From: Metridium senile
Lineage: Eukaryota; Cnidaria; Anthozoa; Actiniaria; Metridiidae
DNA length: 64,000 nucleotides
Assembly (NCBI GenBank): GCA_949775045.1
Contig: OX459098.1
Span: 12,338,707 to 12,402,706, forward strand
Reading direction: 5' to 3'
The notes beneath the pieces are model-generated. The model was not told the DNA's origin, made no database searches, and saw nothing but the letters and a program-made list of their open reading frames with translations. Both the position numbers and the translations under genes were made by a program. This document shows, one piece after another, positions 47,609 to 58,198 of this stretch (within the stretch, counting starts at the first letter, position 1; each line of letters starts with the position of its first letter).

Positions 47609-48030
47609 CGATGAAGTCTTCAATCGGATCAATCATTGGCTTTCCCGCTTTGTAGAAGCAAAAAGCAGAAACTACAGTTTGAATGATTAACCAAAGCATG
47701 GCGGGACAGGCTGCGATGCTGTTGTACCATTCGAACTCCATTTTACTAGACAGTGGAATGCCAGAAGATCCACTTCTACTTCGTCTCTTTATACTATAAC
47801 TGATTGATTCGTAAACATGGGTGTAGTCTACTTCCCAGAAATTATGTTTTGCCCCCAATCATCTCAATAGTATAATTAACTCCCAGACATGTTACGAGGG
47901 CTGACGTCTGTAAATATCAAACAAATTAAATGCAAATTTCGTGGCAAATATTGTGCATGGCGGTGCGGGAAATCACCGGGGATTGTAAAACAAATCATAT
48001 CACCATTTGTTTCAGTCAGTTGCATTCATA
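47609..48030 (-). pseudogene. Membrane-protein family, copy C: N-terminal fragment
   Basis: Encodes sequence matching copy B from the basic SGSSGIPLSSKME segment through span 1 (WYNSIAACPAMLWLIIQT) to IEDFIVK, then stops at the inverted-repeat element. The 5' part has an early stop and a frameshift relative to copy B, so it is a dead copy even apart from the truncation. Confidence 0.75.
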
Positions 48031-48044
48031 TTTAAATAAGACTA

Positions 48045-48646
48045 CCTTATTATAGGAAATTAACACTTCACCTATTTAGGTTGCGAGAATTTCCTTTAAA
48101 GTCAATTAAAACGTAAATGATAAAGTTGGATGTTAATTTAAATCACACTATTTTTAATTTTTATCCAAAATGTACAATGTGATTAAATGTCAAAAAATGT
48201 CGACCCGCAAATTACAGTGCATCGGCCTCCGGGTCTATCTCATCGTCACTACTGGAATCTTCTGATAAATATTTCTGGACATCAGTTGCGTCCTTTAGGA
48301 TTTCGTTTAGGATAGACTTTAATTCGTCCACATAATCAATGTCGTTTAAATAAGACACTTCCTCTGCTTTAGCTTTAAAGATCGCAAAATTATCATTATT
48401 TAATATCACGTTTGTCGTTTGTTATGCCACGTCAAAGAACTTTGCAGCTGTTAATAAAGTTTTGTTTTGATTTGTTTGTTTTTTTTGGATCGATCGCGTT
48501 AATTTCATTGCTTTAAAAAATCTTCAGCCCCTTTTCGCGTTAATTTTCTTCATTTGAAAGTATTTTCCCCTCTGAATCGCGTTAATTTAGGTCACGTGAA
48601 TTTAAATTATGGTAACATGTCCGTGCGTTAATTTCCTATAATAAGG
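48045..48646. mobile_element. 602-bp TIR element with TA target duplication and a small acidic ORF
   Basis: CCTTATTATAGGAAATTAAC at the left and its complement at the right, TA on both sides (48043-48044, 48647-48648). GCGTTAATTT occurs several times in the right half. It carries the ORF at 48212-48409. Confidence 0.8.
48212..48409 (-). CDS. 65-aa acidic ORF inside a TIR element
   Basis: Runs MILNNDNFAIFKAKAEEV... to an acidic C-terminus (SEDSSSDDEIDPEADAL). No domain recognised. Its placement in the middle of the TIR element suggests it is the tail or remnant of a transposon protein. Short, so low confidence. Confidence 0.35.
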   Translation of the reverse strand: MILNNDNFAIFKAKAEEVSYLNDIDYVDELKSILNEILKDATDVQKYLSEDSSSDDEIDPEADAL

Positions 48647-49104
48647 TATGCTGTTTCTATTACCGTTTTTGATGGTAAATTATTACAGATGAATGCCGGA
48701 TGTTTCACTCCATTATAGGATGATTCTCCCCTTTTATTACATTCATTAAATTTACAGTAATTAACATCACAAAACAATTAGTTTGGGCTAATATGACAGT
48801 GTATTAGTAGAAATAAGCATTAAGATGAGTAAAAAAAAAAGCAACTTCGACGCGTATAAAATTGGTACCAGTTAAATTAAAAACTCGTAGGCCTAATACG
48901 AGATAGATTTAGGCTTACAAAATATTTTTTAATATTATAAAGCATGTTTTAACGTAAGACAGACACCAGAATTGAAACTATAGTTTTAAATCAGACAAAA
49001 GAGGGTAAGGAAATTGTATAAAAACATGTTGTTCGAGAAACATTCATATTCACGTTAAAAACTTTAATAAACAATAGGACCGTTCGCGTCATTAGTTACA
49101 TATA

Positions 49105-49395
49105 CACCTATTTCAAACATCGTTGTCACAATCAAAGCTACAGTCCACACTCTGAAGCCTGCAAAGGATGTCGGTATTTCTACTCTTGTTATCGATTTAT
49201 CCATAGCATATTTTGGTTGTACATGTTTGTGCTATATGAACATGACAAGTTTTGCAGTGATAGATGATGAAACAAATATTTATTTAAAAAGCGCGTGATA
49301 AATCACACATTCAGTTCAAATTACCGATATCCTTTGCAGGCTTCAGAGTGTTGACTGTAGCTTCGGCTGCGACAACAATTTTTCAAATAGGTGTA
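49105..49395. mobile_element. 291-bp MITE, CACCTATTTCAAAAATC family, copy 3
   Basis: CACCTATTTCAAACATCGTTG at the left and the complement of CACCTATTTGAAAAATTG at the right, TA on both sides; interior matches 22384-22670. Confidence 0.8.
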
Positions 49396-49639
49396 TATTG
49401 AAGTAGCCATATCTCACCTGCTGTACAGTGTTTTGACTTGATAGGCATGGTTTTTAGTGACCTCGCAAGCTAGCCAACATTAATTTCCAAGAACTGTTTT
49501 TAACTCCTAATAATATACATGAAAAAATTACTCAATTCTGATTTGCTGAAAAACAGTGCAAAAGAGGTAATACAGTAAAAACCCGCATGTAAGAACCACT
49601 ATTTTTCGAGGTTAGGCTAAAATGGATCTTATATATATG

Positions 49640-49960
49640 TTATTGAATAAATAAAAAACGCGCGCGCGTGCTGTGTGCCGTTATAAAGCTAGCACGCGGG
49701 TTGTCAAAACACGAGAGAAGTGTTAAGAGAAGCACGACGCGAAGTGTCGTGAACACGACATGTCAGAACACTTCTCGAGTGTTCTGACAATCCCCAAGTG
49801 CTTTATAACTGCATACAGCACAGAAGCAAGTTTTCTATTTCTTTTATAAAATACAAATTGATCAACATGCAAACGCGCGTGCTGTGTGCTCTCATCAAGC
49901 ACGCGCCTCAACCAACCAGAATACGTGATTTCGAATAGTTATTTTATAATGGTATTTAGT
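49640..49960. repeat. Hairpin-rich CGCG repeat
   Basis: AACACGAGAGAAGTGTT...AGCACGACGCGAAGTGTCGTG and AGAACACTTCTCGAGTGTTCTGAC form nested hairpins, with CGCGCGTGCTGTGTG repeated at both ends (49655 and 49870). Similar in style to 28182-28362. Not coding. Confidence 0.65.
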
Positions 49961-50600
49961 GAGAAATTAGGCTAAAGTGGTTCTTAACTGGTTCTTATTT
50001 ACAAAGCAAGAACAATTTCCCTTATATGGTGTTTTTATTACATAATATAAATTGTTATGTAGAAGCATTTGAATGATGAATGTATTCTCATTGAGAACTA
50101 ACTGATAATACATTTGTAAAACATCTTTCTTGCATTGATTTTTAATTTGCTCATTCAGACTCATGCAATTTATACATTTTAAATGACCAAATAAACCTTT
50201 CATATAAGAACCAGTCTAATTTCTTAGGCTAAAGTGATTCTTTTTTCAGTAGAAGGTGCTTAAAAAGCAAGTTTCAGCATAGTGGTTCTTAATCCACTGG
50301 TTCAATACAGTGCAAATTACAAAAAAAGAAATCGCTTCTGATAGGCTTTATTCCTAATTCGTTTTAATTAAAAAACACTTTAAAACGTTGGGCTCGTGCA
50401 ATTGCAGACTCTTTGAAAAACAAACTGCTACAAATTAATCCAAAATGGAACTTGACATCATATTATTACCTATATACAAACAATCAAATGGTATAAACGA
50501 GATGAGTTGTCAAACGTAGACGAATATGCCACTAATTGTGACATTTACTGTCATTTGGCGCGACAGTTATTTGCTGAGTTTATTTTATTTCCGGGTTCAC
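49961..50600. other. Intergenic repeat DNA, no gene
   Basis: Contains inverted GTTCTTATT/AAGAACCA pieces (GGCTAAAGTGGTTCTTA at 49970 and 50228), perhaps a degraded element together with 49575-49625. Nothing coding. Confidence 0.5.
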
Positions 50601-50605
50601 ATTTA

Positions 50606-52175
50606 CTCGTTCATAAATAACTAGGGCTTGTACCGCCGCGAAAGTGATCCCCGCCGCAATATTGATCCCGCCGCAATAATGGTTCCCAAGTCGCCGCAAT
50701 ATTGATCCCCGCCGCAATAATGATTCCCAAGTCGCCGCAATAATGATTCTCGCCTCAATAATGATTCCCAAGTCGCCGCAATAATGATCCCCATTGAAAT
50801 GATAAACCTGGACAACTCGGGATCGATGGAGCATGTCACATTTAAAACAAACATATCAAATTTCATTCTCTACCTCGTGGATTCCTTTCTGGACATCGTT
50901 GTAGGAGGCCTTGTAGTATGGACTTCTTTAAACTATATTACATTTCCATTCTTCTGCTGTTCGCTCATGTTGATATTATCACTGGGAGTTAAATGAGCAA
51001 AGTACTTTGGACAAAGATGACCAGGATAAGTTTATAGAACAATCATAGTTGTTGAGGTTCTCATAAAATTCCACAAATCTCCTATTATATCATCACTTCT
51101 AACTACTGTGCGACAATGGGGATTGCTTGATAAAAACTGGCTTTACTACAAATAATTGATTTTAATTTAATATTTCTATGACGAGACGTACGCTTTAAAA
51201 ATCTAACTCGGTCAAACTTAAGGTGGCTCGACTGAGTATTTTTGAAGGGCCACCGTCGCTGTTTGATCGCAAAGTACGTCGCCCTTAGAAAAATAATTTC
51301 AAATTAATTTCCATAGCGAGTTCAGGCATAGACTGAAGTTTGTTCTGATGTTTCAAATATTGCAATCGGAACTAGCAATAATTTTTTATGATAGAAAAGT
51401 AGTTTTGACAAATACGACAATTTTAGGCGAAATAGAGTTTTCTATAAAACCGCATTGATTGTTTCACAAACTTCAGATCAAGTTCTTCGTTGTTGCTGAA
51501 AATAAAAGATTTATATGGAGGCATTTTTGAATAAAACGCTTTTAAACATTTACACAACAAATAAATTAAATTAATCAAGCATCCATTTCACTTGATCAAA
51601 AACATCACTACAAAAGCTCAGAAAAAGTTGCTTTTGGTCTCATTTGGTCAACAAATGTCTTAGTTATTTGTCTGGCGAACATGAACGAAATCACTTCAGG
51701 CTATTAGGACATACATGATTTTTCGTTTTTCATAGATGAAGATGAAAGGCAGTATATAGATAATGAGTTTCAATATATAAAATAACTTTTGAAATGATAG
51801 CTAAAACGCGTTATATTTAACACTTCATGACACAAAAAAAAGCAAACAAAAAGAAAAGAGAAACGAATATTAAACGAAAACACAAAAAGAGATCCACATA
51901 TATGTGGATGAATGCATGGAAAAATATAGAAATAGTCCATGCTCCATCGATCACGAGTTGTTCAAGTTGATAATTCCTTGGGGATCATTTTTGCGGCGAC
52001 TTGGGAGTCATTATTGCGGTGGGAATCAATATTGCGGCGACTTGGGAATCATTATTGCGGCGGGGATCAATATTGCGGCGACTTGGGAATCATTATTGCG
52101 GCGGGAATCATTATTGCGGCGGGGATCATTTTCGCGGCGGTACAGGGCTTCTTACTCAAGCTTTCTGTGGATGGC
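50606..52175. mobile_element. Inverted repeat whose arms contain CCGCCGCAATA tandem arrays
   Basis: The left arm 50612-50845 and right arm 51930-52160 are complements: CTTGTACCGCCGCGAAAGTGATC at one outer end and GATCATTTTCGCGGCGGTAC at the other. Each arm holds 6-8 units of about 25 bp (GCCGCAATAATGATTCCCAAGTC). The inner part of each arm reads ACTCGGGATCGATGGAGCATG and its mirror. The ~1.1-kb centre contains only short ORFs and, at 51223, GGTGGCTCGACTGAGTATTTTT as at 46141. Confidence 0.8.
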
Positions 52176-52724
52176 CGATTTGAAAATTGCAAAGAAGATT
52201 TGTTTAATGCAAGATAGCCTGCGCAGCAGTCCCTCCGTCAAGAGAATGAGGGCCTGCAGACAAGACCTGGTTTTTTGATTATCCGCCCCCTAATTAAAAT
52301 TCAATCCTGTTAAATATCACTGTCAAAAACAATCCAATCAAAATTGACCGGAAATCGAGAAAGTAAATTTGAGAAAACAAAGCGATTGACCGGAAGTTCA
52401 AAAATAACGGTCGATTCCCAACGAAAATATATCAGAACTTTGCTAATTTTAACCACCTAAATACGGTGTAAGGAAAGTTAATCATGAAGAACTGTTGTCG
52501 TAGCTAGATTTCTCAGAATTCTTCGCGTGATCTGTAATTATTCTTGACTTGAAATGTGTAATCATTGACCCGTAAATAACGACTGTGATTTTACTTCTGA
52601 ACTTGCTTCAAGTGGCTCGCTATATTCTCTAAAATCCTTCTAATCTTTCATGTCTATGAAAAAAAGTATTCACAAAGTTACATTGAGCTATGCTACATTG
52701 AACTATCGGTACCATACCGATCTT

Positions 52725-53640
52725 CTATGATTCATTGACTGGATTTTCCAAATCCACTTCCCTTACGACATCATTTGCATTTTCTTTTTTTTCAATTATT
52801 CTTTTCCATGGCATGTCATAGATCAATAACATTGTTATAATATATCCAAGAGAAATTGTAATAAAGATTTTCACGTTGCCAGAAGAAGACCTCATGAAGG
52901 GATGTGATTGATAAACGTATACCAGAACTACAGTTGTCACCAAACCAATGGCACTAATAATGCCAACCACTTGAAACGCTTGATATGATTCTTGTTGAGT
53001 TTTATGATCAAAGCCGTTACACCGACAGACAACAGCGCCTTACCAATCTTGTACAGGCCGAATGTTACACCAAAGGCCAGCTCCAACTGGAAAACCAACC
53101 TGTAGCAAATCACAAGCGTCTTGCCGTGCACGATTGCTGGGTCAGAGCAGTTCGCACGAACAGCATCAAATGTTGTGTCCATAGGCCACACGAAACAATC
53201 TTTACCATCTTCACAGTCGTAGGTTATCTCGACAAACGCAAACTGGCCAAATAATATTAACACATCGGCAATAAAAAAATAATAAATATTACCCAATGCT
53301 TTTTTAACGTCGTTGAGCGTGTCTCCTTGCAATAACACTTTTTCTTGCCTAAGATAAACCACTGTCTGGTGTCTATCGTCTTTCTTAGACTTGAGAATTT
53401 CTATCGTCTTTCTTAGACTTGAGAATTTCTGGAAATAGGTTAAAGACGATAAAGTCTTGAAGCGTATCAGTCATTCCCGCTTTGCAGTAGCAAACAACAC
53501 AAACTACAGTTTGAATGATGAACCAAAGAAAGGCGGGACAGGCTGCGATGATGATGTACCAAATAACTCCATTGTACTAGTAGTGGAATGGCAGAAGATC
53601 CACTCTTACTGTAATTGATTCGTAAAAGTGGGTATAGTCG
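52725..53640 (-). pseudogene. Membrane-protein family, copy D: nearly full length, frameshifted
   Basis: 53362-52937 matches copy B from VVYLRQDKVLLQGKTL through the Cys loop (YDCEDGKDCFVWP, ANCSDPAIV) to LNKNHIKRFK, where a 4-base loss relative to copy A shifts frame. The remaining C-terminus continues in another frame (52970-52725). The 5' part (53400-53640) has an internal 27-bp direct duplication (TTTCTTAGACTTGAGAATTTC) and stops. It is probably a recent pseudogene. Confidence 0.75.
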
Positions 53641-53664
53641 ACCTACTTAATTCCGGGAATTAAA

Positions 53665-55190
53665 ACAGCAGGGATCAGTTGTTCAAAGCCAGTTTAGTGC
53701 TAATAATAAAAAGCTGAAACTGAAACGACTGAAACGGCTGAAAGCTGAAAAAGCTGAAAAAGCTGAAATGCCCCAAATGTTTTACATTTTTTCCAAAAAT
53801 ATGTTTCATTTAATAATGATTTATATTAATCACACAAATATCGACTATCGTTATCAAATGTTACAGTGCGGACACAGTAACTGGGCCCACCTGAACAAAA
53901 CTGTCTAATCACAAACAACCTACAGACAATCGATTCCCGATAAAATCCGACTAAACCAATCAGCGTTAATAACTCGGATGATATTTTGTACAAGGTTTTG
54001 GCGCTTTTTAATAAATCAAGTGTTCGTAGTTTTGATATTGGTTGTAATGCAGTTTTGTTGAGGTGGGCCCAGTTAGTGTGTAATTGTTGTATATGTTGAG
54101 GTTGCTGTATGGCGTGTAAGCATCTACAGCTTATTATTAATTATTAAATGAAACATATTTTTGGAGTATTTCAGCTAGAATAGAATAGAATAGAATCTTT
54201 ATTTGCTCCTATATACTAATTACGGGCAATATATTATACATTATATTATACATTTTACATTTGTCTTTCTATATATTCGTTTGTATGTTTTTTTTGTTTG
54301 TTTGTTCATGCTATTATGTATGTTTTATAGAATATAGAAATTGAGCATGGAGGCTAAGTAAACTGGGAAGTTATCGAGTTAGCCTCCATTTAGGTTTTTG
54401 TTTAATACATAATATTCAGGTATAAAGAGCGGTAAGATTTATAAACAATTAAACAAAGAGGGAAAAAACGTTTAGAAAAGAAAAAAAGAGAATAGAACAG
54501 GAAAACACTAATATATACAAAATAATATTAAATATAGTTTTTGTGAAGTAAGTAATATAAATATAGGTTATTTTTCTTCATAAAGGTATATATATACTAT
54601 GTATCATTGTGAGTTTTGAGTACTCATTAAGTATGCTTTCACTTTTTTATCAAATGAAAGTACACTTAATATTTTAAGTTCATATGGGAGGTCAGCCATA
54701 TATCAGAGCCAGTATAAGAGAGTGATTGTTTGCCAATGTTTGTTCTAACTCTAGGTTTATATAAATTTCCTTTGGTTGCATATCGTGTATTATAGGCGTG
54801 AACATTTTTTGCTTGTGTAAATATATTATTGAATGTATTTGGCAGTAGTCCTAATTTGTGCCACTTATGGACGAATTTCAAAACGTGTAATCGATATACA
54901 TTTTGAACTGTATGTATATTTAGCAGGTTGATGAGGTTGATGAGCGGTTTGGCACTGTCAGTGTATTTCCCATAGAGAGTAGCAAAAAATATTATTTGTA
55001 TATTAAATATGGTTTTGTTTGCACTGGACTTTTTGGATGTTTGTTTTATAAGTACTACCCCATGCCTCAATAGCCGTTTCAGTCGTTTCAGTTTCAGCTT
55101 TTTATCGCGACCCTAATCCTCAGGGTTAACTCTATAGATTTTCTTTAGAGTTAACCCAGGATTAGCGTTAATCTAGCTTTGAGCAACAGG
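53665..55190. mobile_element. Composite of nested repeats (TIR element containing a LINE fragment)
   Basis: AAAAAGCTGAAACTGAAACGACTGAAACGGC at 53708 is matched in reverse at 55065-55105, with outer GTTCAAAGC / GCTTTGAGCAAC boxes. Inside are an inverted pair (GGGCCCACCTGAACAAAACTG near 53893 and its mirror near 54050) with outer AATATGTTTCATTTAATAA arms, and the LINE piece at 54177-55075. Order and ages of the insertions were not fully resolved. Confidence 0.55.
54177..55075 (-). mobile_element. 5'-truncated non-LTR retrotransposon (LINE), 3' end
   Basis: The minus-strand ORF 55070-54666 encodes the C-terminal tail of a CR1/L2-like reverse transcriptase protein: NLLNIHTVQNVYRLHVLKFVHKWH, then AYNTRYATKGNLYKPRVRTN, then IGKQSLSYTGSDIWL. 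This matches the tail that follows the RT domain in such elements. It is followed by ~490 bp of 3' UTR ending in a GATTCTATTCTATTCTA-type repeat tail at 54177-54197. The RT core and endonuclease are missing, so it is inactive. Confidence 0.8.
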
Positions 55191-55386
55191 CCCCAGAACT
55201 TAAATATGTTATGTTATGCAAATTTCATGGCGAAACTTGAAACTTGAATCATCGGGAATGCACGAAAAAAAATATTCATCATCATTAGGTGAAAATATTT
55301 CGTTGCAATAAGTTGTATTCATATTTTAATCAGGTTATGTTATTCCCATTAACGTTTTTGATGATAAATTATTACAGACATCTGTA

Positions 55387-55792
55387 GGGGGCCTATTATA
55401 GGGGTTCGTCATACCGCAAAACCGCTATATTTCGTCATGTTTTTCCGTTAACCGCCGCAAAAAATCGCGAAAAACCGCAACCGCCATGTTTTGTTTAAAA
55501 GCGCCATTTATCTTACACTTTCCTACTCATTACAGAATAAAATCATTAAATTTGATAGTCTTGATACGTTTTAAAATCAACAGTAACGATATCTTATTTA
55601 AACATATATTTTCAACCGAAATCCGCATGTTAAAGCGCATTAAACCCGAAAACCGAGCAGCAAAATCAGCAATTTTCCGCAACCGACCAGCATCTCCATA
55701 ACCGTAAACCGCCACAAAAATTGCAACAATACCGAAAACCGACCTCTAAAATTGGCAAAAACCGTCAAACCGCCAACTTATAATAGGCCCCC
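55387..55792. mobile_element. 406-bp TIR element, GGGGGCCTATTATA ends, 6-bp target duplication
   Basis: GGGGGCCTATTATA at the left and a matching TATAATAGGCCCCC at the right, TCTGTA on both sides (55381-55386, 55793-55798). The paralogous uninterrupted site at 44931 (ACAGACATCTTCAGATGACTG) supports an insertion. The body is composed of ACCGCAAAACCGC-like repeats. Confidence 0.8.
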
Positions 55793-56682
55793 TCTGTAGA
55801 CGACTGTAATAGATTATTGCATGACAATACTCTTAGTAATAAAAATTAACTGCTAAATCCATAAGTTAGCAATCCCATGATGCATTTCATCACAATTGAT
55901 TAAAAACAATTACGAATGACGTCATAATATTATCGATGATGTCATTGATAATTATTGAAAGTTCATGATCACCAACAACCATTCCACTTAGAATATCCAT
56001 TGGGAAAGGAGTACAAAATATTCAAGGTAGGTGCAGAGGTAGGAGTAGACTTTACACAAAATGATCGTCAGCAAGAATATGCGCGCGCACCCTGCGAGCA
56101 GAGAATTTGAACGAAATTGAAAAATATTACAGATATTGAAACTGAACAGCTACAAAAGACCATGTTCAACCTAGCTGAATTCAACACCAAATTTCATGTA
56201 ATGTCACTGATTAGTGCTGAACTACTCGATCGATCGAGAGGTTCCTTTCTCTTACCTATGTCTTTTTGAATGTCTCGTTGCAATATTTCTTCCTTCCATT
56301 CGATGTTCACATGTTCAATGTTGCGTTTTCATTACGTTGCAATTTTCCTTCTTCATCATTGTTGAGCTAATTTTTTGCTGTCAAATATCGGATGTTCAAA
56401 ATATCAAAATTAAAAGATAAAAATATATCTAAATTAAAAATAGATAACATGAGAATATGAATTTTCGCTTGTCTTGTTTGTCATATTTGACTCTTGGGAT
56501 AGGAGAAGCCCAGAATGGCATCAAAAAAGGATTCTTAGCTTCGATCACCCAAAAGCGAAGGGAGAGGGGACTGGGAACGAGGTTGAGTTTCGATGTGCTT
56601 TTATGTGTATATTCTCAGTCACATCAGATCATCATACTCTATCAGTACCATATATTTTAATATTATCATAAAAACACAATTA
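55793..56682. other. Duplicated-block remnant and unassigned sequence
   Basis: 55800-56030 repeats the 44940-45330 block (GTTCATGATCACCAACAACC at 55962). The rest to the transposon boundary has only short ORFs. GAGAATATGAATTTTCGC at 56450 leads into an open frame with no recognisable domain. Confidence 0.5.
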
Positions 56683-56753
56683 CAGTGCTGCTAATTCAAC
56701 CGGGGCCACCCGGAGTTTATTAGCCAATCACATTTGAGCTTAAGAACAAAAGA
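56683..56753 (+). repeat. Left terminal inverted repeat of the three-gene transposon
   Basis: 71 bp from CAGTGCTGCTAATTCAACC to AAGAACAAAAGA. It differs from the right TIR only at CCCGGA/CCCAGA and CACATT/CACGTT. Confidence 0.92.
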
Positions 56754-56836
56754 TATCTACTTTATCTCCTTATCAGCCAATCAAATTATAGGCGCGAATG
56801 AGTTCAAATCTTATACGGATTGCAATATTTTGAAAA

Positions 56837-57880
56837 ATGTCTGTCCAGCTACGAGAAAATCAAAACGGCGGCATTTACGATAACGGACGTCGAAATTCTC
56901 GACTTTTACGCGAAAGAGTTCTGGATTTGAACCATCAAGGGTTTTCACAGAGAAGAATTGCTCAAGAAGTTTGCTCAAGTCGCCACTTTGTAAATAATGT
57001 TTTGCTTGAGTACGACATTACAAATTCCAATCAGCCGCCAGCTAAGAAGCACAAGGGTCGTACTGTTCTCTCTCCAGATGCTTGTGAGTGTATTGAGGTG
57101 GAGAAATTATGTAAGCCAAGTGTTTATGCAGCAGAATTGCAAAATCGACTTGTGTTTGACGGGATTGTACATCCCCTTGACATTCCACATCGCGCTACAA
57201 TCGGTCATTACCTGAAAAAAGATCTGCTGATGACGAAAAAGAAAATACATTCCCTTCCATCTGAAGCCAATACTAGAGCAATAGAAGAATATACAGACTT
57301 TTATCTCGATCAAATTAGCAATTTGAACACAAGCTCTCTTCATTTTTTCGATGAGTCAAGTGTTACAAAGACCACCATGAATCGCAGATATGGCAACGCG
57401 CCGATTGGAACCCCAGCGTTTGAAATTCAACGATGGGCATCAAATGCTAACTACACGATAAATCTCATGCATTCTTGTCTTGGAGTTGACTATGTAAATG
57501 TTATAGAAGGTGCATCTAATGGAAACGAGCTTTTATTTTTCTTCGAAGAGGCAGTTGAAATTACGAGGCCTAACGGTTCTGTACTACTCGAAAGAAACGA
57601 TACTGTGATAATGGACAATTGCCCATTTCATCATGGCAGATTCACTGAAATGGCATTGAGATATATGCTTGCTGACTACGGAGTAAACCTGATATTTCAA
57701 CCTCCTTATTCTCCACACCTAAACACTTGCGAGCTTTGTTTTCATCAGGTCAAAGCTTTTCTCAATCAGAACCAGATACTAGCTGACAACGAGACTGAAA
57801 TCGCCATCTACCAAGCATGTAGCAGAATTTCCCCTGAAAATTCTACTGCATATTTTAGACATTGTGGATATTTCATTTAG
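56837..57880 (+). CDS. IS630/Tc1-type DDE transposase
   Basis: 347 aa. Should bind the TIRs and cut and rejoin the element in the nucleus. The N-terminal helix-turn-helix (LLRERVLDLNHQGFSQRRIAQ, ~23-43) is paired-like, followed by a basic linker AKKHKGR (69-75) and a second DNA-binding region. The catalytic triad is visible: D172 in HFFDESS, D260 in VIMDNCPFHH, E299 in PYSPHLNTCELCF. There are 38 residues between the second D and E, where classical Tc1 has 34. PPYSPHLN is a hallmark of this superfamily. The single open frame starts 84 bp inside the left TIR; full length and intact triad suggest activity. Confidence 0.92.
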   Translation: MSVQLRENQNGGIYDNGRRNSRLLRERVLDLNHQGFSQRRIAQEVCSSRHFVNNVLLEYDITNSNQPPAKKHKGRTVLSPDACECIEVEKLCKPSVYAAELQNRLVFDGIVHPLDIPHRATIGHYLKKDLLMTKKKIHSLPSEANTRAIEEYTDFYLDQISNLNTSSLHFFDESSVTKTTMNRRYGNAPIGTPAFEIQRWASNANYTINLMHSCLGVDYVNVIEGASNGNELLFFFEEAVEITRPNGSVLLERNDTVIMDNCPFHHGRFTEMALRYMLADYGVNLIFQPPYSPHLNTCELCFHQVKAFLNQNQILADNETEIAIYQACSRISPENSTAYFRHCGYFI

Positions 57881-58198
57881 ATTGGAAAGGGCAACAACTT
57901 TAGGTCAATATATTGCCCAGACATTTCACACTATATAAAGCGCTGTGTAGTTTGCCGTGTGAAAATTACAAATTTTCAACTGAATTGTGACAGTGTTGAA
58001 AACAAAATTAGTGAAAATACGTGTATGAATTCATAGCGTATCAAAACGTTTTTTGTTAACCAAGAATAAAACAATTGCAAATAACCAATGTTTATTGAAA
58101 TCCGCTATTTCTAGTATCAGTTCTAGTACATGTTGTCATGCAAACCCTATTCTAAAATAACTTCAGCTGGACATTGATAAGGCCACTCGGAAGGATAT

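Noticed and set aside
50784..50996. 70-aa plus-strand ORF with a hydrophobic segment in the inverted-repeat element
   Set aside because: Its first part lies in the inverted-repeat arm and is mirrored at 51930; no family resemblance.
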